Assembly: GCA_965656185.1 (NCBI GenBank)
Contig: CBFHJH010000018.1
Span: 1-37,317 of the forward strand
Direction of reading: 5' to 3'
Source: Croceimicrobium sp965656185
GTDB taxonomy: Bacteria; Bacteroidota; Bacteroidia; Flavobacteriales; Schleiferiaceae
DNA: 37,317 nt
The notes beneath the pieces are model-generated. The model was not told the DNA's origin. It made no database searches and worked only from the letters and a program-made list of their open reading frames with translations. Both the position numbers and the translations under genes were made by a program. Positions 8,341 through 15,883 of this stretch are shown here, piece by piece; position 1 is the stretch's first letter; the number at the start of each line of letters is the position of its first letter.

Positions 8341-8547
8341 CTAAGGTTTACTTTCTTCTTTTTCAGGGATTTGACATTGCTGTCCTGTGCAGCCTATATT
8401 GGCTATACCTTGGTAAAGGAAAAACAAGCCAATGCCAAAGATCCACCAGATTTCATCGCCCCATCCACTGGCCAACAAAAGAATACCGACCAACATTCTT
8501 ACAATGCGGTCGGCACTCCAGTTTTTTAGATCTAGCTTGTTAAGCAT
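8341..8547 (-). CDS. DUF2892 (YgaP-like) membrane protein
   Basis: A 68-aa protein with the short DUF2892/YgaP transmembrane motif: an N-terminal NWSADRIVRMLVGILLL segment, a second hydrophobic helix (WWIFGIGLFFLYQGIANI), then a C-terminal tail with two cysteines in GCTGQQC. In E. coli YgaP this module is fused to a rhodanese; here the rhodanese is the separate gene immediately upstream, with no base between its stop and this start. A role with the rhodanese in membrane-linked sulfur or sulfane handling is inferred from that pairing. Confidence 0.85.
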   Translation of the reverse strand: MLNKLDLKNWSADRIVRMLVGILLLASGWGDEIWWIFGIGLFFLYQGIANIGCTGQQCQIPEKEESKP

Positions 8548-8832
8548 TTATACCTTTTGTGAAACCAGGTAGTTTACGTCTAACCATGAACCACCATTAT
8601 AGCATTCGATTCCTTGCTTAGCAAGATATTGCTGAGCCATTCCGCTCCTATTACCACTGGCACATACCAAGATTAAAGGTTGAGCCATTGTTTTTAACTC
8701 TTCGATGCGAGACATAACTTGATCGAGAGGAATGTTTTTAGAGTCGGCCACATTGCCTCCCATAAACTCCATAGGTGTTCTCACGTCTACAACGGTTCCT
8801 TTCCCTTCATTAATGATTTTTTGCACACTCAT
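8548..8832 (-). CDS. Rhodanese-like single-domain sulfurtransferase
   Basis: A 94-aa stand-alone rhodanese domain. DVRTPMEF near residue 17 and the active-site loop CASGNRS (about residues 57-63, catalytic Cys57) are intact, so it can carry a persulfide. There is no signal peptide, so it is probably cytoplasmic. It starts inside the stop of the DUF6132 gene (ATGA overlap) and is directly followed by the DUF2892 gene, giving a compact three-gene operon. Rhodanese plus small membrane proteins of this sort are usually linked to thiosulfate or sulfide metabolism; the exact donor and acceptor are not evident. Confidence 0.9.
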   Translation of the reverse strand: MSVQKIINEGKGTVVDVRTPMEFMGGNVADSKNIPLDQVMSRIEELKTMAQPLILVCASGNRSGMAQQYLAKQGIECYNGGSWLDVNYLVSQKV

Positions 8833-9044
8833 TTTTTCTCTTTTTTTAGAAAGTCATTTACCATACTTAAAAGTAATCCACCCATCAGACCGCCGTACAG
8901 GGTGGAATTTATTGGATCGCCAGTAATGGTGCAGCCTTCCTCACAGCCTACTTGCCAGTAATAGATGTTTCCGGCAATGAGGCCAATAAGCACACCAATA
9001 ATGGTCCAGAGGTGTTTTTTTAAGATGAACTTTAATTGTTTCAT
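8829..9044 (-). CDS. DUF6132 family small membrane protein
   Basis: A 71-aa protein read from the ATG at 9044. A longer open frame to 9110 exists, but the extra 22 residues are not membrane-like and would overlap the promoter-like element. One transmembrane helix (HLWTIIGVLIGLIAGNIYYW) is followed by VGCEEGCTITGDP with a Cx3C pair, and then a second helix. Proteins of this type (DUF6132, by recollection) are found next to rhodaneses and YeeE/YedE-type sulfur transporters. The Cys pair is a candidate thiol relay site. It is the first gene of the operon and overlaps the rhodanese gene by 4 nt. Confidence 0.75.
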   Translation of the reverse strand: MKQLKFILKKHLWTIIGVLIGLIAGNIYYWQVGCEEGCTITGDPINSTLYGGLMGGLLLSMVNDFLKKEKK

Positions 9045-9051
9045 GCGGGTG

Positions 9052-9059
9052 CAAAAATG
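9052..9059 (-). promoter_or_regulatory. Possible -7 box of the rhodanese operon
   Basis: CATTTTTG on the minus strand, one mismatch from TAnnTTTG, lies only 7 nt before the chosen ATG, implying a very short leader. No TTG at the usual distance was found. Confidence 0.4.
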
Positions 9060-9145
9060 AGGGCTATTCCTCGATCTGAAAGTGACCAAAATTACTCGGT
9101 AGAAATCCAATCCCCAACTAAGCGGCGTATATAAAATAAAAGAAT

Positions 9146-10477
9146 ATGCAGCCCAAGACGATCTTAAATAGCAGTGCCATAGCTTTAGTGATAACCCTAT
9201 TAGCTATTAGCTTTAATTGGATTAGTCTTGCATTCCTGTCCCTCTGTTTGGTTGCTGGTCTCTTGGCTTTTTTTGCCCTGCGTTTACTGAAGATCATTAG
9301 CATAAATGAAGAGCTTAAGGAGCAGGCGCAAAAAGAGCAGAGGGAGGCCTTGAGTATAGCCCAAAGAAAGTCTCAATTCTTGGCCAATTTAAGTCATGAG
9401 ATCCGTACGCCATTAAATGGTATCAATGGTATGCTCTACTTAATGCACAATACCAAGCTTAATGAAGAGCAATCTGATTTGCTTAAGATCGCCCAAAACT
9501 CATCGGATCACCTGGTTGAATTGGTAAATATGATCCTAGATTATTCCAAGCTTCAAGCCAATAAGATGAAGCTCAATAAAGTGAATTTTGATCTCGCCGA
9601 AAAATTAGAGAGCCTTATTGAAATGTTTCGTTTTCAGGCCCGTGAAAAAGACCTTCGCTTGCGCTTAGACCTTTGTAATGAAATCATTGCGAAACGCTGG
9701 GTGAAGGGAGATGAACTGCGGCTTCAGCAAGTGTTGATCAATTTGATCAATAATGCCCTTAAGTTCACCGAGCATGGCTATGTAATGCTTAAAGTAGAAT
9801 GTGTGGTTAATACGGATGCAAAGCCAATGCTCTATTTTGAAGTACGTGATACCGGCCAGGGTATGAGCAAGGTTCAGCAAAAGAAATTGTTTCAAGCCTT
9901 TGAGCAGGCTCACTCGGTAGCACAAGGAACAGGTTTGGGTTTAAGTATTTCTAAGTCTTTAGTAGAATTAATGGGAGGGCAATTGCATTTGGAGAGCGGA
10001 GAAAATCTTGGCTCCCGATTCTATTTTAGTATACCCATGGCATTTAGCCAAGACCCCAAGACCGAGCAGATTGAAACGCTAACCGAACTTAACTCCTTAA
10101 AAGGCTCTAAAGTACTTTTAGTGGAAGATGACCGACTCAATTACGAGGTCTCAAAAAGAGCGTTGAATCGCTCGGGGCTTAGCCTCGAATGGGCCCAAAA
10201 TGGGGAAGAAGCCCTTAGTTTGTTTAAGGATCAAAACTTCGACTTAATCTTAATGGACCTGCAAATGCCCATTATGGATGGCTATGAGGCTACGGATAAG
10301 ATCCGTAAATCGGATAAATTTCATAGGCATGAAATTCCGATCATAGCTATAACGGCCAGTAGTGAAGACGAAATTGCCGATCACTCCAGTCAGCTTAGCT
10401 TCGATGGAGTAATTAACAAGCCCTTCAAAGTAGAAACAATTCAACATATCTTGCAGCGTTTTGTTAACCATGGTTAA
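9146..10477 (+). CDS. Hybrid sensor histidine kinase/response regulator
   Basis: A 443-aa hybrid kinase. Two closely spaced membrane helices (about 8-48) with almost no loop outside the membrane are followed by a short coiled linker, a HisKA domain with SHEIRTPLNG (His84), a HATPase domain with the N-box NLINNALKF (~199), DTGQGM and GTGLGLSISK (~261), and a C-terminal receiver with phospho-acceptor Asp371 in LMDLQMP, Thr403 and Lys425. There is no extracytoplasmic sensor domain and no output domain, so it either senses the membrane or a partner protein, or passes phosphate on through an unlinked Hpt protein. A PQQ-type dehydrogenase gene follows after 9 nt, which suggests co-transcription. 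Confidence 0.93.
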   Translation: MQPKTILNSSAIALVITLLAISFNWISLAFLSLCLVAGLLAFFALRLLKIISINEELKEQAQKEQREALSIAQRKSQFLANLSHEIRTPLNGINGMLYLMHNTKLNEEQSDLLKIAQNSSDHLVELVNMILDYSKLQANKMKLNKVNFDLAEKLESLIEMFRFQAREKDLRLRLDLCNEIIAKRWVKGDELRLQQVLINLINNALKFTEHGYVMLKVECVVNTDAKPMLYFEVRDTGQGMSKVQQKKLFQAFEQAHSVAQGTGLGLSISKSLVELMGGQLHLESGENLGSRFYFSIPMAFSQDPKTEQIETLTELNSLKGSKVLLVEDDRLNYEVSKRALNRSGLSLEWAQNGEEALSLFKDQNFDLILMDLQMPIMDGYEATDKIRKSDKFHRHEIPIIAITASSEDEIADHSSQLSFDGVINKPFKVETIQHILQRFVNHG

Positions 10478-10486
10478 AACCGAATT

Positions 10487-11752
10487 ATGCGCAAGACGCT
10501 TTTTACTGCCCTATCCTTATTTTTTATAGCCTCGGCCTGTCAGTCAACCCATTCCGAATCCGAAGTCTCTAGTCAGCATCGAATTGAGGTGCCCGAAGGT
10601 TTTAAAGTAGAGATCTACGCAGATTCCTTAGGCTACGGCCGTCATATGGCTTCACGATCTAATGGAGATCTTTATTTGAGATTTTCCGTGCCGAGTGAGG
10701 GAAAAAGTATGGTCGCTTTGCGCGATACGAATGGCGATGGTAATCCAGATCGCCAAGAATACTTTGAAGAGCTAGAAGGCGGCACCGGTATTAAGGTTTA
10801 TAACGATTACCTCTATTTCTCAACCGACCGTCAGGTCTTCAGACGTAAATTTAATGGCAATGAGCTGGTGCCGAGTGGCGATCGTGAACTAATTTTAAGT
10901 TTGCCCGAACAAAATCAGCATGCGGCAAAACCTTTAGCTTTCGATAAGAGGGGTAATATGTATCTTACCATTGGGGCTCCTTCCAATGCCTGTCAAGACC
11001 CCGATCGCCAGCCGGGGGTGCCCGGTCAGGATCCTTGTCCATTACTCGAAACCTCCGGGGGTATTTGGAAATTTAAAGCCGATCAGCTCGAGCAAGAGCT
11101 GGCCGATGGCGAAAGGTTTGCCACAGGAATAAGGCATTCGGTTGGGCTTTGTTACAATCAGGAATTAGAACAACTGTTTGCCATGCAGCATGGCCGCGAC
11201 CAATTGCATGAATTTTGGCCTGAATATTATAGTGAGAAGGAAAGCGCCGAGTTACCGGCCGAAGAGTTTCTGCGAGTGCATGAGGGGAGTGACTTTGGCT
11301 GGCCCTATTGCTATTACGATCATAAGAAGAAGGCTAAGTTGCTTGGTCCCGAGTATGGTGGTAATGCCGATAGCATCGGTCGTTGCTCATCGGCCGACCT
11401 TCCTTTAATGGGTTTTCCCGGTCATTGGGCGCCTAATGCTTTGGAGTTTTATCACGGCGACCAGTTTCCCATTTCTTACAAAGGAGGAGCATTTATTGCC
11501 TTCCATGGTTCATGGAATCGCGCTCCATTTCCACAGCAGGGTTATCGAGTAGTTTTTGTGCCATTTAGTGGTCCCGATCCCATTAGTGGATACGATAGCT
11601 TTGCCACCGGTTTTGCCGGAAGCGAAACCATTTCTTCCTCGGGAGATGCAAAGTATCGCCCTTGTGGACTGGCCGTAGGAATTGACGGCAGTCTGTTTGT
11701 AAGCGACTCTAAGGCTGGTCGGATTTGGCGCATCACCTATCCAAAAAGCTAG
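10487..11752 (+). CDS. PQQ-dependent sugar (sorbosone-type) dehydrogenase lipoprotein
   Basis: A 421-aa lipoprotein (lipobox IASAC, Cys18) with a six-bladed propeller of the glucose/sorbosone dehydrogenase family. Recognisable are GFKVEIYADSLGYGRHMA at the start, an RHSVGLCYN stretch, GSDFGWPYCYYD, and the late FHGSWNRAPFPQQGYRV. The expected reaction is oxidation of sugars or aldoses with bound PQQ, outside the inner membrane. Cysteines in the GAPSNACQDPDRQPG region may form disulfides. No PQQ biosynthesis gene is in the window, so the cofactor may be imported, or the protein may be a non-enzymatic homologue. The gene follows the hybrid kinase closely, and its stop codon lies in a CTAG shared with the opposite-strand Nramp gene. 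Confidence 0.85.
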   Translation: MRKTLFTALSLFFIASACQSTHSESEVSSQHRIEVPEGFKVEIYADSLGYGRHMASRSNGDLYLRFSVPSEGKSMVALRDTNGDGNPDRQEYFEELEGGTGIKVYNDYLYFSTDRQVFRRKFNGNELVPSGDRELILSLPEQNQHAAKPLAFDKRGNMYLTIGAPSNACQDPDRQPGVPGQDPCPLLETSGGIWKFKADQLEQELADGERFATGIRHSVGLCYNQELEQLFAMQHGRDQLHEFWPEYYSEKESAELPAEEFLRVHEGSDFGWPYCYYDHKKKAKLLGPEYGGNADSIGRCSSADLPLMGFPGHWAPNALEFYHGDQFPISYKGGAFIAFHGSWNRAPFPQQGYRVVFVPFSGPDPISGYDSFATGFAGSETISSSGDAKYRPCGLAVGIDGSLFVSDSKAGRIWRITYPKS

Positions 11753-13005
11753 AGGAGATAAAAAATATAGACTAGGCTAAAACTACTCAGAAAGACAATT
11801 CCGATGATACTGAGCCATTTTAACAATGGGCCGGGCCGATCTTCCTGCTTGAGTTGCATCACCAAGTGATAATTTGCCCAAGCAATCAGCGGAGCAACTA
11901 AGAAACTGATCGCAGTAGCCAAATCTACCAATCCTTTCAATTGGTCGTTAAAATTGGCGATCAGCAGTAAAGCGCCGCTTCCCAAAATCAATAGCATAGC
12001 CTGGTAGGGCCTTCCTTTTTTATGATGTTCGTATTGGTCTTGCCGATAGATGCTCCATAATTTTTCGGCCACCCGAGCATAACCATCAAAGACCGCAATG
12101 CAGGTTCCAAACATAATACTGAAGGCAGAAGCGCTAATGATTAGTTTACTCCAGTCGCCAATACTACTGGTGTAAAGTTCTATGATACCACCGGCAAAGG
12201 CGGCAGAACCACCAGCCAACTCATTATTGGTTCCATAGATCAAATAAGCCCCTAAAACCATGAAGGCTGGCGCGAGAAGCGCAGAAATAAGGTAGCCGAA
12301 GCGGAATTCTCGCACAACTTCCTTTAAGCTGAACTTTTCATTCTTGGCCTTGGCAATGGTCCATAGGCTATTCCAGGCCGAAAGGTCTAGGGCAGTAGGC
12401 ATCCAACCCATTAAGGCAATCAAGAAGGCAAATGAACTGGACTGGAGATCAAAAACTCGCCAATCGAACCAGGTAATTTCTTTTGCGGCCGGTCCTTTCC
12501 AAAGGGTAGCCAAAAAGGCCAGTAAGGTTGAAATCAATAGTACGGTTCCAACGATCTTAATCAATTGGTCTAGAGCTTGATAGCGTCCCCACATCAAAAT
12601 GAGGATACAAGCCAGGAATAGCAATAAGGTACTTTGAAACACATTGAGATAGGCTCCCAAACCAAATAGCTGATGCAGAAAACCAGCAGTTACTGCTCCT
12701 ACTGCCGCACTAACAAAGAACATCGTGCCCAAGGTAATGAAGAGGTAAATGGCCAGCGCTAATTTCCCAAGCCTTGCGTAGCCATCGATGAGAGACTCTC
12801 CTCTGGAAGCAGCGTAGCGCGAACCAAATTCGAAAAAGGGGTACTTAAGGAGGTTGGCAATAATAATAGCCCAGAGTAAGCCAAAGCCATAATCTGCCCC
12901 GGCTCGGGTACTTTGCACCAGATGACTTACCCCAATGGCGGTACTGGCAAAGATCAGGCCTGGCCCCAGGCTGCGCAGGAATTTCTTAAAAGAAGCGGTT
13001 TTCAT
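11749..13005 (-). CDS. Nramp-related transporter with altered metal motif
   Basis: A 418-aa polytopic protein with about eleven membrane helices, related to Nramp/MntH by the opening GPGLIFASTAIGVSHLV and the following AGADYGFGLLWAII helix. In classical Nramps the first helix carries DPGN, which coordinates Mn or Fe; at the aligned place this protein reads GVSH (residues 25-28). The sixth-helix region reads GWMPTALDLSAWNSLW, keeping a Met-Pro but lacking the classical MPHNLYLHS. It is therefore best called Nramp-related with unknown substrate. The annotation 'divalent metal transporter' comes from the family only. It is convergent with the dehydrogenase gene and shares CTAG (11749-11752) as overlapping stop codons. 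Confidence 0.85.
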   Translation of the reverse strand: MKTASFKKFLRSLGPGLIFASTAIGVSHLVQSTRAGADYGFGLLWAIIIANLLKYPFFEFGSRYAASRGESLIDGYARLGKLALAIYLFITLGTMFFVSAAVGAVTAGFLHQLFGLGAYLNVFQSTLLLFLACILILMWGRYQALDQLIKIVGTVLLISTLLAFLATLWKGPAAKEITWFDWRVFDLQSSSFAFLIALMGWMPTALDLSAWNSLWTIAKAKNEKFSLKEVVREFRFGYLISALLAPAFMVLGAYLIYGTNNELAGGSAAFAGGIIELYTSSIGDWSKLIISASAFSIMFGTCIAVFDGYARVAEKLWSIYRQDQYEHHKKGRPYQAMLLILGSGALLLIANFNDQLKGLVDLATAISFLVAPLIAWANYHLVMQLKQEDRPGPLLKWLSIIGIVFLSSFSLVYIFYLL

Positions 13006-13040
13006 AGGCCTTAGCTTTCAAAGATAGACTTTGAAAAGAA

Positions 13041-13048
13041 TATATTTG
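13041..13048 (+). promoter_or_regulatory. -7 box upstream of the threonine dehydrogenase gene
   Basis: TATATTTG is a perfect match to TAnnTTTG, 23 nt before the ATG. No clear -33 TTG is seen at the usual spacing. Confidence 0.6.
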
Positions 13049-13071
13049 CCCCTCTCAAAAAAGCGATATCC

Positions 13072-14016
13072 ATGGCGGAAAAGATCTTAGTTTTAGGTTC
13101 CTCCGGTCAAATCGGAACCGATTTGGTAGACCAACTTCGAGAAAATTATGGTAACGACAATGTGATTGCCTCAGACTTAAGGGAGCCATCGGCCGAAAGG
13201 CTGGCACAAGGGCCCTTTGAGCAATTAAATGCTATGGATGCCCAAGCTGCTTTTGAGGTGATTAAGAAACATGGCGTTACGCAGGTGTATCATTTGGTAG
13301 CCATGCTTTCGGCCACGGCCGAGAAAATGCCAATGAAGGGCTGGGACCTAAATATGAGCAGCCTTTTTAATTTCTTGGAGATGGCCCGAGAAAAGCACTT
13401 TAAGAAAATGTATTGGCCAAGTTCTATCGCTGCTTTTGGTCCTCAAACCCCCAAGGAAAACACCCCGCAATTAACGGTGATGGATCCCGGAACGGTTTAC
13501 GGAATTAGTAAGCTGGCCGGTGAGTTATGGTGCGATTATTACTTTAAAAAATATGGGGTGGATACACGCGGCTTGCGCTATCCAGGACTCATTTCCTATA
13601 AAACTGAACCCGGTGGCGGCACTACCGACTATGCGGTAGATATTTTTCATAAAGCAGTAAAAGGACAAGACTATTCCTGTTTTCTAAGTGAAGAGCGTCG
13701 CCTTCCCATGATGTACATGCCCGATGCGATCAAAGCAACTATTGGAATTATGGAGGCTCCGGCCGAGCAGGTTCAGATCCGTTCTTCTTACAATGTAGGG
13801 GCATTCTCTTTTACCCCGAAGGAATTAAGTGGATTGATAGAACAGGAAATTCCTGGCTTCAAAATAAATTTTGATGCAGTGGATGAGCGCGATGCTATCG
13901 CTGCGGGCTGGCCATCGAGTATCGATGATACAGAGGCTAGAGAACATTGGGGCTGGCAGCCTGACTATGATTTAACTGCGATGGTTAAAGATATGATCAA
14001 AAACCTATCCCAGTAG
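13072..14016 (+). CDS. L-threonine 3-dehydrogenase, SDR (epimerase-like) type
   Basis: A 314-aa extended SDR. The NAD-binding GSSGQIG (about residues 9-15) and catalytic YGISK (Tyr and Lys near 144-148) are present. The segment RYPGLISYKTEPGGGTTDYA is, to my knowledge, diagnostic for the SDR-type threonine dehydrogenases described from Flavobacterium and trypanosomes, as opposed to sugar epimerases. The reaction is L-threonine + NAD to 2-amino-3-ketobutyrate, usually finished by glycine C-acetyltransferase, whose gene is not in this window. It is a cytoplasmic enzyme. The gene is monocistronic, has a good -7 box, and converges with the lipoprotein gene 22 nt downstream. Confidence 0.88.
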   Translation: MAEKILVLGSSGQIGTDLVDQLRENYGNDNVIASDLREPSAERLAQGPFEQLNAMDAQAAFEVIKKHGVTQVYHLVAMLSATAEKMPMKGWDLNMSSLFNFLEMAREKHFKKMYWPSSIAAFGPQTPKENTPQLTVMDPGTVYGISKLAGELWCDYYFKKYGVDTRGLRYPGLISYKTEPGGGTTDYAVDIFHKAVKGQDYSCFLSEERRLPMMYMPDAIKATIGIMEAPAEQVQIRSSYNVGAFSFTPKELSGLIEQEIPGFKINFDAVDERDAIAAGWPSSIDDTEAREHWGWQPDYDLTAMVKDMIKNLSQ

Positions 14017-14038
14017 CCCAGCTTTACGAGCGTTTCTT

Positions 14039-14515
14039 TTATTGCTTTTGCAGATATACGTCTAAGATCATATCTACTTCACCGCCAAAGGTGTCGGTTT
14101 CATAGCGTGTGGTTGCTCTGAAGTTATCACCGTTGCGGTCATTGATGTCATAGGTCATTAAGCCGAAGCGTGGGTCGTTAATGGTAAAGCGAGTTTCGCT
14201 AACAAAGTCTACCGGTCCTGATCCGATCACCACAAAAGGCAAATTGAAGCTTTGCCCAAAGAAGGCCAACTCCATCCGAGTGCGAACTCGGTAATTCACT
14301 GTACTATTAGACGAATTGAATATGTAGGCACCATCGGTGTCTTCACCAGTGCCGGAAACAGGGATTGGGCTCGGTAGTTGCCCGCTGTTCAGGGTGCCGT
14401 TATAATCGACTTGGCTTACTATATACTCTCCGTTAAGATATGATTCCTCGTCTCGACTGCATGAGTTAAGAACGACTAAAAGGGCGAATGCTAGGGTAAT
14501 GGTTTTAAACTTCAT
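14039..14515 (-). CDS. Hypothetical lipoprotein, 158 aa
   Basis: A lipoprotein by its signal (VVLNSC, Cys19), followed by about 140 residues that look beta-rich: alternating hydrophobic and polar strands such as GEYIVSQVDYNG, TVNYRVRTRMEL and VDMILDVYLQK. The overall look is that of a small lipocalin-like or beta-barrel protein, but I do not recognise the family. It lies 20 nt downstream of the metallophosphoesterase gene on the same strand, so the two are probably co-transcribed. Function unknown. Confidence 0.75.
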   Translation of the reverse strand: MKFKTITLAFALLVVLNSCSRDEESYLNGEYIVSQVDYNGTLNSGQLPSPIPVSGTGEDTDGAYIFNSSNSTVNYRVRTRMELAFFGQSFNLPFVVIGSGPVDFVSETRFTINDPRFGLMTYDINDRNGDNFRATTRYETDTFGGEVDMILDVYLQKQ

Positions 14516-14535
14516 AATGCTTAATTGCCTTAAAA

Positions 14536-15789
14536 TTAAGTAATTTCATGGTCTTGGTCTCCTTTTCTAAATTCTAGGACCGTAATCTCTGGCCAAATAC
14601 CCACCCGGCCCGGAAAAGCTAAAAAGCCAAAGCCGCGGTTCACATAAAGGTATCGACCGGCTTCCTGATACAATCCAGCCCATTTGGGATAACGGTATTT
14701 TACCGGGCTCCAGCGAAAAACTCCGGGTATTTCAATGCCAAATTGCATGCCATGCGTGTGCCCACTTAAAGTGACCGCCATTTTTTTGGGGTGCTCTTTG
14801 ACTTTATGATCGAAGTGAGAGGGATCATGCGATAAGAGTATGTGGAATTCATCAGCACTAGTATCGGCCACCGCTTTATCAAGATCTCCGTGTTTCGCAA
14901 AGCCACCGGTGCCCCAATTTTCCACGCCTACTAGTCGAATGCTGGCGCCATCTTTTTCGATCCGTCTGTTTTCATTGCGTAATAGGTCAAAGCCGATATC
15001 GCGATGGGTCTGATATAACTTTTCCATATTGGCTTGCTTGGCTTCATCACTCGGCCATTCTACATAATCGCCGTAATCGTGGTTTCCCAGAATAGAATAT
15101 TTACCCATGGGCGCTTTCAGTTTGGAAAAAACTTCTTTCCAAGGGTCCATTTCATCGGCCCTATTATTCACGATGTCGCCAGTAAAGACCAGTAGATCAC
15201 TTTTTTGCTGATTGATAAGGTCGATACCATAGGCGATTTTCTCCGGATTGTCGAAACTACCACTGTGAACATCAGAAATTTGGGTAAGAGTGAAGCCGTC
15301 GAATTGCTCCGGTAGATCGGCGAAGAATAGGGTCTTTTTGATGACCCGGTAATTGTATTTGCCCTTCCAAATCCCGTGGAGGATACCGGCGAAGGGAATG
15401 GCTGCAATCGCGAGAGCTACTTGACTGATGAATTTTCGTCGGGAGGGCAGAAAGTGTTCACCGTTTCCATCTCCAATGAGACGACCGCTTAGACCCACTA
15501 AAACCCGGGTAATGTCCTCTAAAAGCAAAGGGATGCTTATGACCAATTTAGGAACGAACAAGAGCACGAATGAGGCCATCACTAATTTGAAAATGGAGTT
15601 TTGATGGGGACCTGCACTGCGATCGAAAGTGATAAGGGTGTATACCAGTAAAAGGATAAAAGCAATAGAGATGCCCCAGTAGAGGTAGCGCCAATAGATC
15701 TGGTCGCGACTTAGGGTTTTTACCGCCTGATAGGCATAAAAGTCGATGATACTAAGAAGAACCACCGGAATTAAAATTCGTAAGAGCAC
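14536..15789 (-). CDS. Membrane-anchored metallophosphoesterase (YkuE/YaeI-like)
   Basis: A 417-aa protein with three or four N-terminal membrane helices (about 1-105), a short linker with an RRKF motif near residue 117 before another hydrophobic stretch, and a calcineurin-like domain. All five metal motifs are visible: SDVHSG, GDIVNN, GNHDYG, LLSHDPS and SGHTHG. The family includes enzymes acting on phospholipids or UDP-sugar lipids; the substrate here cannot be told. The start is GTG at 15787-15789. No ATG lies upstream in frame, and the first internal ATG would remove the first helices. It is divergent from polA. Confidence 0.85.
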   Translation of the reverse strand: MLLRILIPVVLLSIIDFYAYQAVKTLSRDQIYWRYLYWGISIAFILLLVYTLITFDRSAGPHQNSIFKLVMASFVLLFVPKLVISIPLLLEDITRVLVGLSGRLIGDGNGEHFLPSRRKFISQVALAIAAIPFAGILHGIWKGKYNYRVIKKTLFFADLPEQFDGFTLTQISDVHSGSFDNPEKIAYGIDLINQQKSDLLVFTGDIVNNRADEMDPWKEVFSKLKAPMGKYSILGNHDYGDYVEWPSDEAKQANMEKLYQTHRDIGFDLLRNENRRIEKDGASIRLVGVENWGTGGFAKHGDLDKAVADTSADEFHILLSHDPSHFDHKVKEHPKKMAVTLSGHTHGMQFGIEIPGVFRWSPVKYRYPKWAGLYQEAGRYLYVNRGFGFLAFPGRVGIWPEITVLEFRKGDQDHEIT

Positions 15790-15883
15790 AATGATGTTTT
15801 TTGGATAAACGCCTCAAGGACCAAAAAGATTCGGCACCTCTCATAATAATGCTAATTTAGGGCTTTCAACCAGAGAATTTCAA

